Notes: generated from the sequence alone by a model not told the origin. DNA of 64,000 bases from Apium graveolens (GCF_009905375.1 NC_133657.1:60867227-60931226); one strand, 5' to 3'. Numbered from the stretch's first letter, positions 12,114 to 24,512 are shown. Translations and numbers: made by a program.

Positions 12114-12830
12114 ATATAATGATTGGATAGTTATGGAGAATAAGATCATATATCTTAATAAAGCTTTTCATATGATAGTAATGGAAATCCTGATCTTGAT
12201 GAATCGCAACAGCCCTCCTTGCAAAGATCTGCTCTCCAAAGATATCCACACGAACGTATGATCGTCCAACGATCACCAGAGCCAATACTAGCTGAATAAA
12301 TTGCCTCTTACTCTCTCTCTTTCTCTACCCTCTCTAAGATGTAGAGCTTCTAGGGGTTTTTTAAAAAATGAAAATATAACCAGTAACCCTAAAACTATAC
12401 ATCATAATATATATAGGGGAGAGAGATAATAAGGTTTAACCCTAAACCATTAGGCTTCTAAAAACCCATTCTGATTTCGGGTTTTTATTACTATTAAATC
12501 CAAATTCTAATATATATATAATTAATCAAGTCTCACTTAATTAATTTAATAACTAAATTTGAATTAATAATAATAAATATTTAAATTCATAATTTAAATA
12601 ACACTCCGTTTTAAACGTTCTTTGTGTGTGGCCCTTTAGATTATTATTACGTTGGCAATAATTTTATTTTTTAATAATAAAATTATAAATAATGAGTGGA
12701 ATCTAGTAATATATCATTGTTATCCAAGTAATAATAAAAATTGGTGATTCAATTAAACCTTTCGTGAATAATGTACAATGTAATATAATCTCTTTAGCCT
12801 TATATTATAGATCAAACTCAAGGCATGCAT
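12114..12830 (-). repeat. Fragment of a Tork/Angela-like copia LTR
   Basis: No ORF. From about 12300 to 12830 the sequence parallels the middle of the element 3 LTR. Both have a TCTCTCTCTT tract then CTAGGG, AT-rich stretches with AATTAATTAAG blocks, TTCTTTGTGTGTG, TTATTACGTTGGCAA, ATCATTG and GTGAATAATGTACAATG in the same order (compare 13860-14390). It breaks off at the left end of element 6, so element 6 probably inserted in this LTR. No continuation is seen right of element 6. Confidence 0.7.
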
Positions 12831-12871
12831 TATTAGGAGCAATTGATGATATCAAACGGAAACTATCAGAA

Positions 12872-12979
12872 GCATCGACGGATGATGACTACAAGCATCG
12901 ACGGATGATGATGACATCGGCGGATGTTGATAATCGACGGATAAGGATATCAACGGATGATGATGTCAACGGATGATAA
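12872..12979 (+). repeat. U3 minisatellite in 5' LTR of element 6
   Basis: Six imperfect copies of a unit around ATCGACGGATGATGA, irregularly spaced by about 15-22 bp. The corresponding array in the 3' LTR (61270-61419) has about eight copies, so the array has changed length since insertion or during replication. Confidence 0.8.
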
Positions 12980-13122
12980 CATTAGTATTTGTCACATCAG
13001 TTTATCTTTGAGAAGGAAAAGGAAACAGGAACTCAAGGCGGTGAAAGACTTTATCTCAGAAGCAATTATATAGGTTTCCTTATTGTTAATAGAATAGGAT
13101 TCCTTATACATTGGTAGTTGTG

Positions 13123-13133
13123 CTCTATATAAA
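13123..13133 (+). promoter_or_regulatory. Putative LTR promoter TATA box of element 6
   Basis: CTCTATATAAAGC lies about 220 bp before the LTR end and is followed by a plausible R region. The position is the usual one for a copia LTR promoter. Confidence 0.55.
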
Positions 13134-13353
13134 GCACAGATTAGGTTTATGCTATAAGCATCGCGACATTGTTATATCTTTCGCATAACCTAGCAGCTCT
13201 CAAGGATATTTGTTCATTCTTTTGAGAGAGTACGATTTTAATAAGTTTTTATCAGTTAATATAAAAACTGTTGATTCTGTTGAAGCTTTGTCGAATTGAT
13301 TTTATTAACTGTATGCACCCCCCCCCTCTACAGTTGATTAAGGGCCTAACAAT

Positions 13354-13365
13354 TGGTATCAGAGC
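13354..13365 (+). other. Primer-binding site of element 6
   Basis: TGGTATCAGAGC lies two bases after the LTR end and complements initiator tRNA-Met. Confidence 0.9.
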
Positions 13366-13411
13366 TTGCTGTTAACGTACAAACAGTTTAAGATCTGAAA
13401 ATCAATCAACC

Positions 13412-13577
13412 ATGTCAGACAAATGAGAAGAAGAAACACATAATCCGAATCCGAAGCAACCACCCCCGGCCACATCACATATAAGCAGCAACATGAGTAG
13501 GTATGAAGAAATCAAGGTGATTATCCTGAAAATACATGAATATCCAATCTGGAAAGTCAGGATGGCCATGTGTTTGG
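13412..13577 (+). pseudogene. gag: gag of element 6, N-terminal fragment
   Basis: ATG at 13412 (MSDK), then a TGA at codon 5; the frame continues with SRYEEIKV, EYPIWKVRMAM and is cut at 13577 by element 3. The next codons (LEATDPEYL) are found at 46447 onward. TTTGG (13573-13577) and CTTGG (46447-46451) are the target-site copies, with one mismatch. Confidence 0.85.
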
Positions 13578-15131
13578 TGAAGGGTTTCGAGCATATAAAC
13601 GCAACGGAAACAATAATTAAAAATATAAAAAAATATAATTTTTGAAACCCGCCGCAGGATGTATGCGAAAAATATATATTTAATTCGTAGATCAGATTGT
13701 TTACCTTAAGAAGCTTTACCAATTGGTTGACTAATGGAGATTCAAAGCTTGTTCAATCACCACGCATCCCGCTCTCGCGATCTACGCTCTATCGGTATCT
13801 ACATGAATGCTTGAACTCAAGGATTGGATGTGTACTAGCACAAACTTGTTTCTTCTTGCTCTCTCCATATTCTCTCTTGGTGGCTAGGGTTTTAGTAAAA
13901 GTCTTGCTTACAAAATCAGCCACATAAGAGATATTATATAGAGAGTAGGAAAAGAATTATAACTGTTAACTAATTAGGAGTTATTATTAATTCGAAATTC
14001 CTATTTGTATTATAATTAACTCTCACTTAATTATTTAACAAATAAATTTCATAATTAATATTGGTAAATTCAAATATCATTATTTATATAATTAATTAAG
14101 TCAAACTTAATTAATATTATAAATAATTCAAATTACTTTCATTTAATTTAAATCCAATTTAAATTAAATAATCCTTCAAGCTTTCTTTGTGTGTGACCCT
14201 ATAGGTTATTATTACGTTGGCAACGGATTTTAAATCAAATTTAAAATCATAAACAGTGAGCGACATCTAGTAATACATCATTGCTACCCAAGTAATAATA
14301 ATTGAATTGGTGATCGATTAAACCTTTTGTGAATAATGTACAATGTAATATAATCCCTTTAATAATATATTATAGATTAAACTAGAGGCATGTAATGTGT
14401 CATCCTCATCATAGTTTAATCCAAGTTTCCTTGATCAATGAGTAGACTATCATATCAAATCAACATTTGAGCGTGGCCACACATTTCATAGTCTAGCTCA
14501 CACAAGAGGCCAATAATATCACTCCTAAAATATGAGGGTTAAATCCCATCTAAATCATTCATATTTCTCATACGATTCATAATATACCCAATGTCCACTT
14601 TTATCATTACCCGGTCAAGGATAACTTTTAATGGATCAATGTATATTAATTCTCGTATAGAAATATAATGACTTCAGGTCTAAGGGCCATTACATCATTA
14701 TCACTGTGAAAATTACTTATGACACAACAGACATGTAGAATCTCACATTGGGTCTGTCCAGCACCATGTACATATACATCTGCCTGTGTCTTTGACTTTA
14801 GTATTATCATACCTATAATCAATGAGATGTGATCATCAGTCAACAAACACACCAGTCTTAATGCATTATTATTGTCCCTTAATAATAATACTCGGCTAGG
14901 GACCTTTAGGAATATTGTACTATTCTCATAATCTCATTTCTAAGTCACGTACTTAGAGATATAGAATTGCATATCATATTCCATGGACATTTATTAATCT
15001 AACATTTATATTGCCGTAAATTAAGAATTAATAAATTATAAAGGGAATAATCGATAGAACCTAAACATTAATAATCCTAATGTCTTAAACTAAAACATCA
15101 TAGTGTTGTCTCTAGGGCACAAACACTAATA
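13578..15131 (-). repeat. 3' LTR of element 3
   Basis: 1554 bp. It aligns along its length with 20657-20760 joined to 44976-46446. The end next to the polypurine tract reads CTAATA instead of CTAACA, a C-to-T change. The 76-82 codon open stretches inside both LTRs are chance ORFs. Confidence 0.85.
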
Positions 15132-15140
15132 ATCTCCCAC
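15132..15140 (-). other. Polypurine tract of element 3
   Basis: The minus strand reads GTGGGAGAT immediately before the LTR, shorter and less G-rich than in the Sireviruses of this window. Confidence 0.7.
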
Positions 15141-15149
15141 TTGCACTAG

Positions 15150-17650
15150 AGCCAATCACCCATGTATCTAATACTCATGGAACTAGTATGACCATCGTAC
15201 TTCTGCTGCGACAAAGCCTTAGTCAGTGGGTCTGCAACACTATCATTACTATGCACTTTACATTTATATCTCCTTAATCATTAATCTCATTAATAAGGCG
15301 ATATTGCCTAAGGACATGCCTAAACAGTCTCCATGGTTGTTTTAAAAAAATATCAATATATTCGGCTTCCTTTATAAAATCATCAATGTTCTTGCCGTGA
15401 ACTATTCCAACTAACATCACTTATATTTAGACAAAACACAAACCAGACATAGACACATAATCATCCTTGTATATCCAATGTAACCCTTTACAACCAGTTC
15501 CCTATCTTCTTCATATACCAAAAATAAATCTTTAGTCCTCTTTACGTACTTAAGAATATTCTTGAAAATTGTCCAGTGACCCTCACCTGGATTAGACTGG
15601 TATCTGCTCGTTATGCTCAAAGCATACGAAACATCAGGATAAATACATATCATTGTACACATTATAGATCCAATTGCTAAAGCATATGGAGCTTTCTCAA
15701 ACAGCCCTTATCATCTAATGATTTAAGGGGCAATTATCTTTTGAAATCACCATCCCATAAGACATCGAAACATATCATTTCTTTATCTCCTGCATCCTAA
15801 AATGATGCAATATTTTATCATTGTATGTACTCCGACTAGGTCGATTAATCTTTTCAATCTATCTCTATAGATCTTAATCCCTAATATATAGGTAGCATCG
15901 CCTAAGTCTTTCATCGAGAAACTATTTCTCAACCAAGTCTTAACATCCTGTAGAGAAGGTATGCAATTCCTTATTTGTTATATGTCATCTATATATAATA
16001 CTAGGAATGCCATATGACTCCCACTAACCTTCTTGTAAACACATGGTTCATCTTTATTTTGAATAAAGCCAAACTCTTTGACCGTTTTATCAAAATGAAT
16101 ATTCATTCTCCTTGAGGCTTGCTTCAATATATAAATAGATGGAAGCAACTTACAAACTATCTTAGCAAACTTTAGATCGACAAAACCCTCGGGTTGTATC
16201 ATATATACATCATCTTCAAGGCTCCCATATAAGAAAGCAGTTTTGACATCCATTTGCCAAATCTCATAGTCAAAGTAAGAACTATTGCTAACAAAATCCT
16301 GATGGACTTGACCATAGTAACCGCTGAAAAAGTCTCATCATAGTCTATACCATGAATTTGTTTAAAACTTTTTGCCACTAGTCGCGTCTTATAAGTCTTT
16401 ACTTTACCATCCATGTCAGTTTTCTTCTTGAAAACCCACTTGCACCCTATAGGTTTTACCCCTTCGAGTGGATCAACTAAAGTCAGTACTTTATTTTAAT
16501 ACATGGATTCCATCTCGGATTTCATGGCCTCTAGCCATCTCTTAGAGTCTGAACTGTTCATAACATCTTGGTAGGTGAGAGGCTTATCATTATCCGTAAG
16601 CGTCACATCACCATCTCGAGTCAAAAGAAATTCATAATTTCTCCCGGGCTCATGGTGAATCCTACTAGATCTACGAATAATCTGTGTTTCTTGGACATGA
16701 TTACTTTCAACATTTTGATGTACATCCTGATCTTATTCCAACTCTGGTTCAATGTTACCATGTGGTTCTCGATCTTCATCGAGATGTATTATCCTCTCAT
16801 TAATTTTCTTAGAAAGTAGTTCTCCCTCAAGAAATACAGCGGCCCGAGCAACAAACACTTTATTCCCGGAAGGATTATAAAACTATACCTTAGTCTCACT
16901 TGGGTATCCCACAAAATAGCATCTATCTAATTTTGGTCCAAGCTTGTCAGAGGCTTAATGTTTTACAAACGCTTCACATCCCCAAATTTTCATAAATGAC
17001 ATGCTTTGACATTTATCACTCTATATCTCATACGGAGTATTTTGAACCGCTTTAGTCGGAACTTGGTTAAGTGTATATGCAGCCGTTTCTAGAGCATAAC
17101 CCTGGAAACTGAATGGAAGATCCGCTTGACTCATCATCGATCGCACTATGTCCAACAAGGTACGATTTCTCCTCTCAGAATCTCTATTCCATTGAGGTGT
17201 TCCAGAAGGAGTAAGTTATGATACACTATCACACTCATTCAAGAAACTCTTGAAATTGAGGTTTAAGTATTCTACTCCACGATCTGATCGTAAAACTGTT
17301 ATACTTTTCTCTTGTTTGCTTTTCTACTTCGGCCTTATATTCTTTGAACATTTTAAAAGAATCAGATTTGTTCTTCATAAGAACCACATATCCATATCTA
17401 CTGAAATCATCAGTAAATGTTATGAAGTAGTATAAGCCGCCCCTTTCCATAATACGCATTCGACCACATACATCATTATGTATAAGTCCTAGTCGTTCGG
17501 TGGCCCTTTCACCTGATCAGGTAAAAGAACTTTAGTCATTTTGCCAATAAGACAAAGTTCGCATCTTCTGTATGATTCAAAATCAAACTTATCCAAGTAT
17601 CCATATATATATGTAATTCAGATATGTGTTTCTCATTAATATGGCTTAAC
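15150..17650 (-). pseudogene. pol: pol remnants of element 3
   Basis: Fragments in polyprotein order on the minus strand. 17460-17560 encodes a C-x2-C-containing pre-integrase segment (CELCLIGKMTK). 17235-17459 encodes an integrase core start (GGLYYFITFTDDFSRYGYV). 16199-16414 has the RT N-terminus (KARLVAK-like [20 protein letters not shown]). 15978-16253 has RT with MDVKTAFLYG and the catalytic LYIDDI. 15417-15662 has the RT/RNase H connection (YPDVSYALSITSRYQSNPGEGHW), and 15180-15230 has the ADPLTKAL-like end. Stops and frameshifts are frequent and 15663-15977 retains only weak similarity. No function is expected. Confidence 0.75.
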
Positions 17651-17949
17651 GAATGGTAGAGGTAATGTTTGATTTAAGTCATCTTAGAACATATAAATTG
17701 TTAACTAATTGTGCAACATTATAAGCTTTATCATTAAAATAGAATAAACAACTATTGTTTATTTAATTAAAATGAAAACCTTTCTTGTACTTACAAGAAA
17801 TTGATTTAATGTATCCCCTAAAGGCATGCACGTAATAACAATTTATCAAGTTCTCAATCTCGCCTATATGGGCAAAGTTAGGTATCGAGTTCCTTCAACT
17901 TGAGCAAAAATTTTGCTCCAATTCTAACCCGATACCTGAAGCTTGACCA

Positions 17950-18720
17950 TTTCTAGTCTTCTTCTTTAGATCTTCCAAACAAGCTCGAAAATTTAACTTC
18001 CAATCATCCGGTTATTTCCATAAGAATGACAATCGTCTCCTTTAGCAACACCACTATCAAACTTCAAAAGCCCTTTGGGTTTGGACTTTGGTTTGGCCCC
18101 GAATGAGATCAAATCTTCACCTTGCCTGTCCATTTTCCTTTCCCATTTGCATTCCATGTGTACATCATCAATATGGACGTAATTCATGCCTTTATCATGT
18201 TATTTTCAGCAGTTCTAAACATGCTTAACAACTCTGTGAGTGTTTTGATTATCTCATTCCTTTTGTTCTTAACAAACTAAGAATAGAATGTGTTCAAAGA
18301 TTGTTTGATCAAATCAAGCTGAGTCTCTAGACTATTCTTGAAACCCAAAATATCAAGGTACATATACCTATCATCTTTAGAACATGTGGTCCAACCAGAT
18401 ATCATTCTCCCATTAATGCAAAAGTATGGTGCCTTATTATTGTCAAATCTTTCTGAAGAGCCTATCCTTCAAACATCCTTTGAAGGTGCTCAATCATATC
18501 ATAAGCATCATTATGCTCTTGTTACTTCTAAAGCTCATCACTCATAATTACAAGCATGAGATATGAAATATCAGTTATATAATCAATTTGCTTCTCGTAA
18601 GCATTTTGTTTAGCACATGTTTCATTCTCAGCTAGAAGAAATAAGGGAGAGGTTTGAGTGACATCCTTGAACCTGAGGACAATCCTCAAGTTCTCGTGTC
18701 AATTGTGGAAATTATTTAAT
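17950..18720 (-). pseudogene. gag: gag remnants of element 3
   Basis: Located between integrase remnants and the leader, where gag should lie. 17993-18187 encodes a Lys/Gly-rich stretch (GAKPKSKPKG) like the tail of copia gags next to the zinc knuckle. The rest is interrupted by stops and only loosely recognisable. Confidence 0.45.
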
Positions 18721-18729
18721 GTTATCTTG

Positions 18730-20640
18730 TCCTTTTCAAGGACACATAGAGAAGTTATTTGTGTTATTTTTCATTTGATACCTACAATATTAAAGTGCAT
18801 AAAATGACTTAGTCTACAGATGATCATTAAATTATGTTCAAGTGATTATTCATATATATATATATACACAATATATATCTCCCACTATTTTTATTAAATC
18901 AATAGCCCTAACTACTAATTCGGAAAGAACATCTTCTATATTCTTTCTAGTGAGACAAGATCCATATTTCACCATGAGTTAGGTCAGCTTTGGCTTTTCT
19001 CCTGAAACATGATTATTTAGGTAGACAACATTTATCAATTATATCAACTATATAACTCTTGGATAGCTTGGTGGAACAACATTTGTTCATATTTATCTAA
19101 TAAATCTCGCCAAACTCTATGCCTCTAAGTTCACAATCCTATTGTGGTAACTTAGTTAAGTCAAACCCAATAGTCAAAAGTATCAATATACTTCAACACA
19201 TCTCCAATGATAGATGGGAGTACTTCGCTTTGGTGAACCCACTCCTTATCGATCTAGGGTTAACGCATTAGACTTATTGGAAGGCATCTGATCAACTTAA
19301 TATTAACTTTAGGGTTTTGTTAATTTTAAAACGATCATGATCCCATCATAAAGAGATTCACAATTTTTCCTTGAATAAAATACTTCAAATCAATATTCGT
19401 CAATGGTTTGATTTCCAGGTAGTCAGGGAGTCACAACGGTCTCGCTTAAAACCCAAAACCTTACAAGTTCAAAGAACTCGCTTTTGACACAATCGCCCCA
19501 TGTCAGAAATAAAGAAAATTTGTATTTTATTCCGTGTTTCATAAACATGAGAATCTCATAATCGTTTGTTCATTTTAAAATCTTGAGTCGTTACAGATTT
19601 TATCTTGTTTAGAAAGCATGGCATGGGTGTCGTATCTAATACATACATTCTTAATCTAATTAAGCATGCATCTTTATAAACTACTCTATACATACATTCA
19701 TCATATGCTCATATATATGTAAAGTGCAATAAATAAATGTGGTTGGTTATGGCTTTATCCTATGTGATCTTCATCAAGCTAATGACAAAGATCTAGATCA
19801 ATCTAAGGTGAAAAATAAATACAGGCTAACTATTACATGTTTTCTTTCTTGTATTGCTTCCTTGGATGGCCTCCATGTGAGATTAACCTTCCTTGATCTT
19901 CAAATCTTCATATCTTCATGTACATTACACTAATGAAAAATAAAAACTAATCTAATGTACTTACAATAAGAACTCGAGTGATATTCGAGGTTTAATAATT
20001 ACAAGATCAAACGAAATGCAAGCCGTATTTAAAAAACCAAAACCATTAACCTAAGGTCATAAGCCATAACCATCCACCATGCTCAATTAACACATAAGAA
20101 CATGTTAAAACACATAATATGATCTTAACATATTATACCCATCATGGTCTAATCTTAAAAACCAAATATAGCAAAAATCAGAAAATTTGAAATTAAATCT
20201 GTTAACATTAAATCGAAGAATACAGGGTCTAAACGACGTCAAACCCCTTACAGATCAGTCGATGATAGCTTTATCTATCAATTTTGTTCAGACGCTCGAT
20301 TCCATATGAAATAGCATATTCGTTCGCCAAAATCGGACACCAGACCCAGATTTCAGCAAATCCGCTGCATCCGATTCAGAATCGTATGAAATACGATTCA
20401 TATAATAAGAACAAACACAAAACATGTATATATCAGTATATATACATATTATATAATCATCATATGATTATACAACTCTCATGAATATCATATATTCAAA
20501 ACATATACATACATACGCATATATAAAAATAATAACATGTAAAATATACAAAATTGCATACATAACAGTCATGGAATATTGTATACATGTTATCATCATA
20601 AAACCAGTAAACACATAAACGAATTAAATACTTTTCACAA
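18730..20640 (-). other. Non-coding leader of element 3
   Basis: About 1.9 kb between the gag remnant and the primer-binding site without convincing coding content. It includes AT microsatellite-like DNA (about 18850-18880 and 20420-20540). Such a long 5' leader would be unusual for the family, and part of it may be gag decayed beyond recognition. Confidence 0.5.
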
Positions 20641-20641
20641 G

Positions 20642-20655
20642 TAGCTTTGATGCCA
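20642..20655 (-). other. Primer-binding site of element 3
   Basis: The minus strand reads TGGCATCAAAGCTA right after the LTR end. It resembles the initiator tRNA-Met complement with substitutions, as expected for a decayed copy. Confidence 0.65.
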
Positions 20656-20656
20656 T

Positions 20657-20760
20657 TGAAGGGTTTCGAGCACATAAACGCAACGGAAACAGTAATTAAA
20701 AATGTAAAAAATCAAAATTTTCGAAACCTGCCGAAGGATCCATGCGAAAAACATATATTT
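20657..20760 (-). repeat. 5' LTR of element 3, first piece
   Basis: Matches 13578-13680 of the other LTR and is cut by element 5. The target-site copy TATTT is at 20756-20760. Confidence 0.85.
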
Positions 20761-21201
20761 TATTAGATATATTTGATAATGTCATGGCTAATATGTTTTA
20801 TGTTTAGCTTTCAGATCTTACGTGAACAGGATAAATCAGTACTTAACTGTTGATCAGTACTTATACTGGAAGTCAGGACTTAAGGATATCAGTACTTATA
20901 TTATCAGGAGATAATCATCAGAAGATAGATATCAGAACTTAAGTGCTGAAGGACAATCAGATAAGGACAGTAGCTGATTAAAGGAAAGAAGACCGAGATA
21001 AACATAAGAAGAGATATGCATGAAGAAGGAATTCCGTGAAGAATGGAATACTTGGAAGAAAAGATATCTGATTGATATATTTTAGGAAGCAGAATTATAT
21101 TCCATATCAATTAGCGATTATCTTGTAACTGTGTAGTATATAAACACAGATATAGGGTTTACACTATAAGTGTTATCATTATTAGAAAAGATTATTCATT
21201 G
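20761..21201 (+). repeat. 5' LTR of element 5, first piece
   Basis: The first 441 bp of the LTR hold U3 with several ATCAGTACTTA-like copies, and the TATA region GTATATAAACACAG near 21137-21150. It is interrupted by element 4 after CATTG (21197-21201). Confidence 0.9.
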
Positions 21202-21815
21202 TGTTAGGTCACACACACACTGTAGAGGGGGTGAATACAGTGTATAGTACACTCAAATCCAACTTTAAGATCTTAAGTAATAGAAAACAAACTTTATTGA
21301 AACAATAAACTCTGTTACAGTATGGAACTGTTACCTCTCAGTGATGAACAAATATCACGAGAGCTGCTAGGGTTATAAAGAATAATAACTTCGATAATGA
21401 TAACACTTATAGTGTAAACCCCATGCCTGTGTTTATATACTACACAGTTACAAGATAATCGCTAATTGATATGGAATATAATTCTGCTTCCTAAAATATA
21501 TCAATCAGATATCTTTTCTTCCAAGTATTCCATTCTTCACGGAATTCCTTCTTCATGTATATCTCTTCTTATGTTTATCTCGATCTTCTTTCCTTTAATC
21601 AGCTACTGTCCTTATCTGATTGTCCTTCAGCACTTAAGTTCTGATATCTATCTTCTGATGATTATCTCCTGATAATATAAGTACTGATATCCTTAAGTCC
21701 TGACTTCCAGTATAAGTACTGATCAACAGTTAAGTACTGATTTATCCTGTTCACATAAGATCTGAAAGCTAAACATAAAACATATTAGCCATGACATTAT
21801 CAAATATATCTAACA
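21202..21815 (-). repeat. 3' LTR of element 4
   Basis: TGTTAGGTCACAC to ATATCTAACA, 614 bp. Nearly identical to 31699-32312, with differences such as AATAG/AACAG, CCCCATG/CCCTATG and CACATAAG/CACGTAAG, mostly transitions. Confidence 0.93.
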
Positions 21816-21827
21816 ATCTCCCCCAAC
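21816..21827 (-). other. Polypurine tract of element 4
   Basis: The minus strand reads GTTGGGGGAGAT next to the LTR. Confidence 0.9.
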
Positions 21828-22023
21828 TTGTAAATTAACAAAATATACAAGTTTAACAGATATTTGATGATGTCAAAAACATTAAGTACAAATGCATGAG
21901 AAATAGACTAGATAACTACAACTTACAGTCCTTAAAGTTTTTACCAATTTCAACTTCTGATAACAACTTCAATCTGTATAAATATCATAATTTAAGCAGT
22001 TGTAGATCTTCGACTTGGCTTCT

Positions 22024-23975
22024 TCATTTTCTGATCTCTCTGATGTCAGGAGTTGTTCTAAGATAGTTCTTCAACAAACATTTCTCAGCATATCTTAGTT
22101 CATCAATCATTCTCCTTTTAACACCTTTAAGCTCTGCAGTATCTTCACCAGTTTGAAAGATTGCAGCTCGGAGATCATTAATCTTTGCTTTTCTTAACTC
22201 CTGATCTAGTTTTATGACATAAGCTTTGTCAGATTCAAGATTGAATTCAAGTCCCTTAATACCAAGATACGTTCTGATCTGTGCAGTATTAGGCTTCATA
22301 TCAACAATATCACCATTGTGATCTCTGTACTTTGGAACATATATGCTGTCAGACTTAACAGAATAAAGCCTTTTCTGTCTCTGAATCTGTTCTTTTAAGT
22401 AGTTTGCAGCAGTCTCTGTTATTCTGTCATCCACTTGAAGTAAGAAAAGTACATGCTCCAATTCTTCAAAATACTTCAAAGGAATGGCATTTTATCTTAT
22501 ATGATAAACCCTACCATCTGTCATGAAATACAACATGATGTATTCTTTCAAGTAGGTATAGTAAACCATCTGTACAGATTCCAGTTGATTCAATCTCTCA
22601 GGAGTTGCTCCAATACCTGGTTCACTCAAGGAAGTTGGATCATTGGTAGTGTTGTGTACTCTTCTTTCATCAGCACTTCCCAATCCGGTTTTATCTCTAG
22701 CTTCCTTTCCAGTAACTACTCTTGCTTCAAAACCACTTGCAGTAGTCTTCAAAGATTGAGTCTGTTTTGCTTTAGTGAATCCTGGTAGGAGTGTTTTAGT
22801 TCTATTTTCTGATATCAAGTTAACTTGAGCACTGTCAGAGGTTACTTGCTTCTTCTGAATATCAGAACTTACAATTTCTTGACTCTGAACAACGTGAGCC
22901 ATGTCAGAGGTTGTTTTAAGAACTTTTCTTGTAGTTAGAGCAAGATCATCTTTTCCATCAGTAATTTCTTCTTCCTCAGGAGGTACATAAGGCTTGATAG
23001 GTTCACCAACCTTTTCTTTACCCTTGGATCTTGGATCTATCTGTGGTTGTGATCTAGCCAAAGTTGCTTCAGTATGTATCCTTTCTTTGATCACAATGCC
23101 TTTAGGTTTTGGAAGTAACTTTTTACCAGAAGCTTCAGATTTAGATATGATTTTATCTGATTTAAGTCTGGCTTCTTCTTCCTTTAAACTTTCCAAGTCC
23201 ATCCCTGGATTTTCTTGAAGAAATAACTGTCTTGACATTTCCTCATCAAGATCTAGAAGTTCATCAGAACTTATCCTTTTACCAGCAGCAGAACTTATTC
23301 TTTTCCCAGTATCAGAACTTGTTCTGTGACTAGCTTGTCTTGATGTAAACCTTCTACCTTGACTATGACCACTACCCATTCCAGAGGTTCCTTGGTCATC
23401 TTTTCCATCATCCTTTCCTTGCAGTGTCTTGTTGGTTTTGCATTTGGACTTAATTACCTTCTCCCCCTTTTTGGCATCAGCAGGTAATAAAAGAGAGATA
23501 AGTAGTTCCACTGAGGTCTGGATTTCAGTAAGTTGCGATTGCTGAGAAGCTTGATTTGTCAGAATTTGATCAATCTGAGCTTGTTGCTTCTCTTGAGTTT
23601 TCTCAATATAAGCAACCCTGTCAATGGTAGGTTGGAAGAACTTTTTCTTATCAATTTTCCAAACTTGTTCCTGTTTGATAAAGTTCTCCTGAATCTTGTG
23701 TAGCTCTGCATGAGTATTGGAATGAAGACCTTGTAGATGTTTAGTACTCAATGCAGTGACTCTAAGCTGGGTTTTAAAATCATCAGAATTTAACATTTCA
23801 TCAGCTTTAGTCAAGTGCTCAGCAAGATGTAAAGCATTTGGAACACATGAAACTGAGTTCCATTCCTTAGTCCACTCCTGACCTGCAGGAGTTTCACTCC
23901 AAGGTACTGGTGTATCCCTGATAACAAACTCCTTTACCAGTTCAGACTTAGGAAGAGTCGGTGGAGGAGTATGTC
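22024..23975 (-). pseudogene. Extra 3' ORF of element 4, N-terminal half deleted
   Basis: This corresponds to roughly the last 650 codons of the 3' ORF of element 5, with very high identity. The frame is open from about 23970 to a TAA at 22492-22494, then continues open to the natural end at 22024. The stop is a C-to-T change (CAA in element 5). Preserved parts are the coiled coil (HKIQENFIKQEQVWKIDKK region, near 23600-23720), the Lys-rich DAKKGEKVIKSKC segment, repeated acidic/basic stretches and the C-terminal domain with YIMLYFMTDGRVYHIR. Near 23975 the sequence jumps to spacer, matching element 5 at about 40030 on one side and 42200 on the other. The function is unknown. Confidence 0.8.
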
Positions 23976-24266
23976 CTGATGAATAAGTGCTTACAGAGAA
24001 TCAGAACTTAAATAAAAGCACAATTTAAATGGTCATCAGAATATCAATCAGGATTTATCAACACAAGATAAAATAACTCAGAGACAAAATCTTGAAGTAA
24101 AAACAATTTTCATTAATATATCAAGTCAATACATTTATGAAATGGAAATGACATCAATACTTATACAAGATTTTCCCTAAGCTTCTAATCCTAACGTCAA
24201 CAGCTTTAGTCCTAGCTAAGAAGCCTGACAAAGCTGATGATGAAGAAGAACAGGAAGAAGATGAGA

Positions 24267-24512
24267 TTAAGTCATCTTCCTCTTCCTATCTTCGACGAAC
24301 AAGATGGCGAGTCGTATGATTCGCTCTTGCTGACAGATACGACGAAGGTGAAGGTCTCTTCGAACGGCCACCAGATCACATTTGATAACCTCTGGAAATT
24401 GAATCCAGAGATTGTGAGGGATGTTGGTGATAGGGTAGGGAGTTGGAATTCCATTCAAAGAGACATGCACAGTCTCATCACCGTAATTGTAGAACCAGCC
24501 AAATTCAGCCAT
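24267..24512 (-). CDS. Small ORF (81 aa) of the Sirevirus 3' module, element 4
   Basis: ATG at 24510-24512, stop at 24267-24269. A TATA-like box lies about 75 bp upstream (24587-24595) with no other ATG-led frame between. The protein starts MAEFGWFYNYGDETVHV and ends with the tail IIRLAILFVEDRKRKMT, identical to the small ORF of element 5. The N-terminal 60 residues are strongly diverged from the element 5 version but keep a pattern (I-P-x2-[IL]-W-x2-[FV]-P-x-E-V), so they look homologous. No signal peptide, membrane segment or known domain is recognised. It may be a captured host gene or an accessory retrotransposon protein, and its coding status rests on conservation and context. Confidence 0.5.
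   Translation of the reverse strand: MAEFGWFYNYGDETVHVSLNGIPTPYPITNIPHNLWIQFPEVIKCDLVAVRRDLHLRRICQQERIIRLAILFVEDRKRKMT

Larger units (their letters stand above)
12831..13351 (+). repeat. 5' LTR of element 6
   Basis: 521 bp from TATTAGGAGCAAT (TG mutated to TA) to AGGGCCTAACA. It aligns with 61230-61564 over the first part. It holds a minisatellite-like array in U3 (12872-12979), a TATA box CTATATAAA (about 13123-13133) and a C-run followed by CTCTACAG near the right end (13318-13333). Confidence 0.85.

Noticed and set aside
13697..13927. 76-codon ORF in the element 3 LTR, also at 44996-45244
   Set aside because: Present because the two LTRs are copies; no start context, no known domain, opposite to the sense of the element.
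21466..21672. Repeated 68-codon ORF (MIWNIILLPKIYQSD) at four places
   Set aside because: It sits in every LTR of elements 4 and 5, on the strand opposite to transcription. Conservation simply reflects LTR copies.
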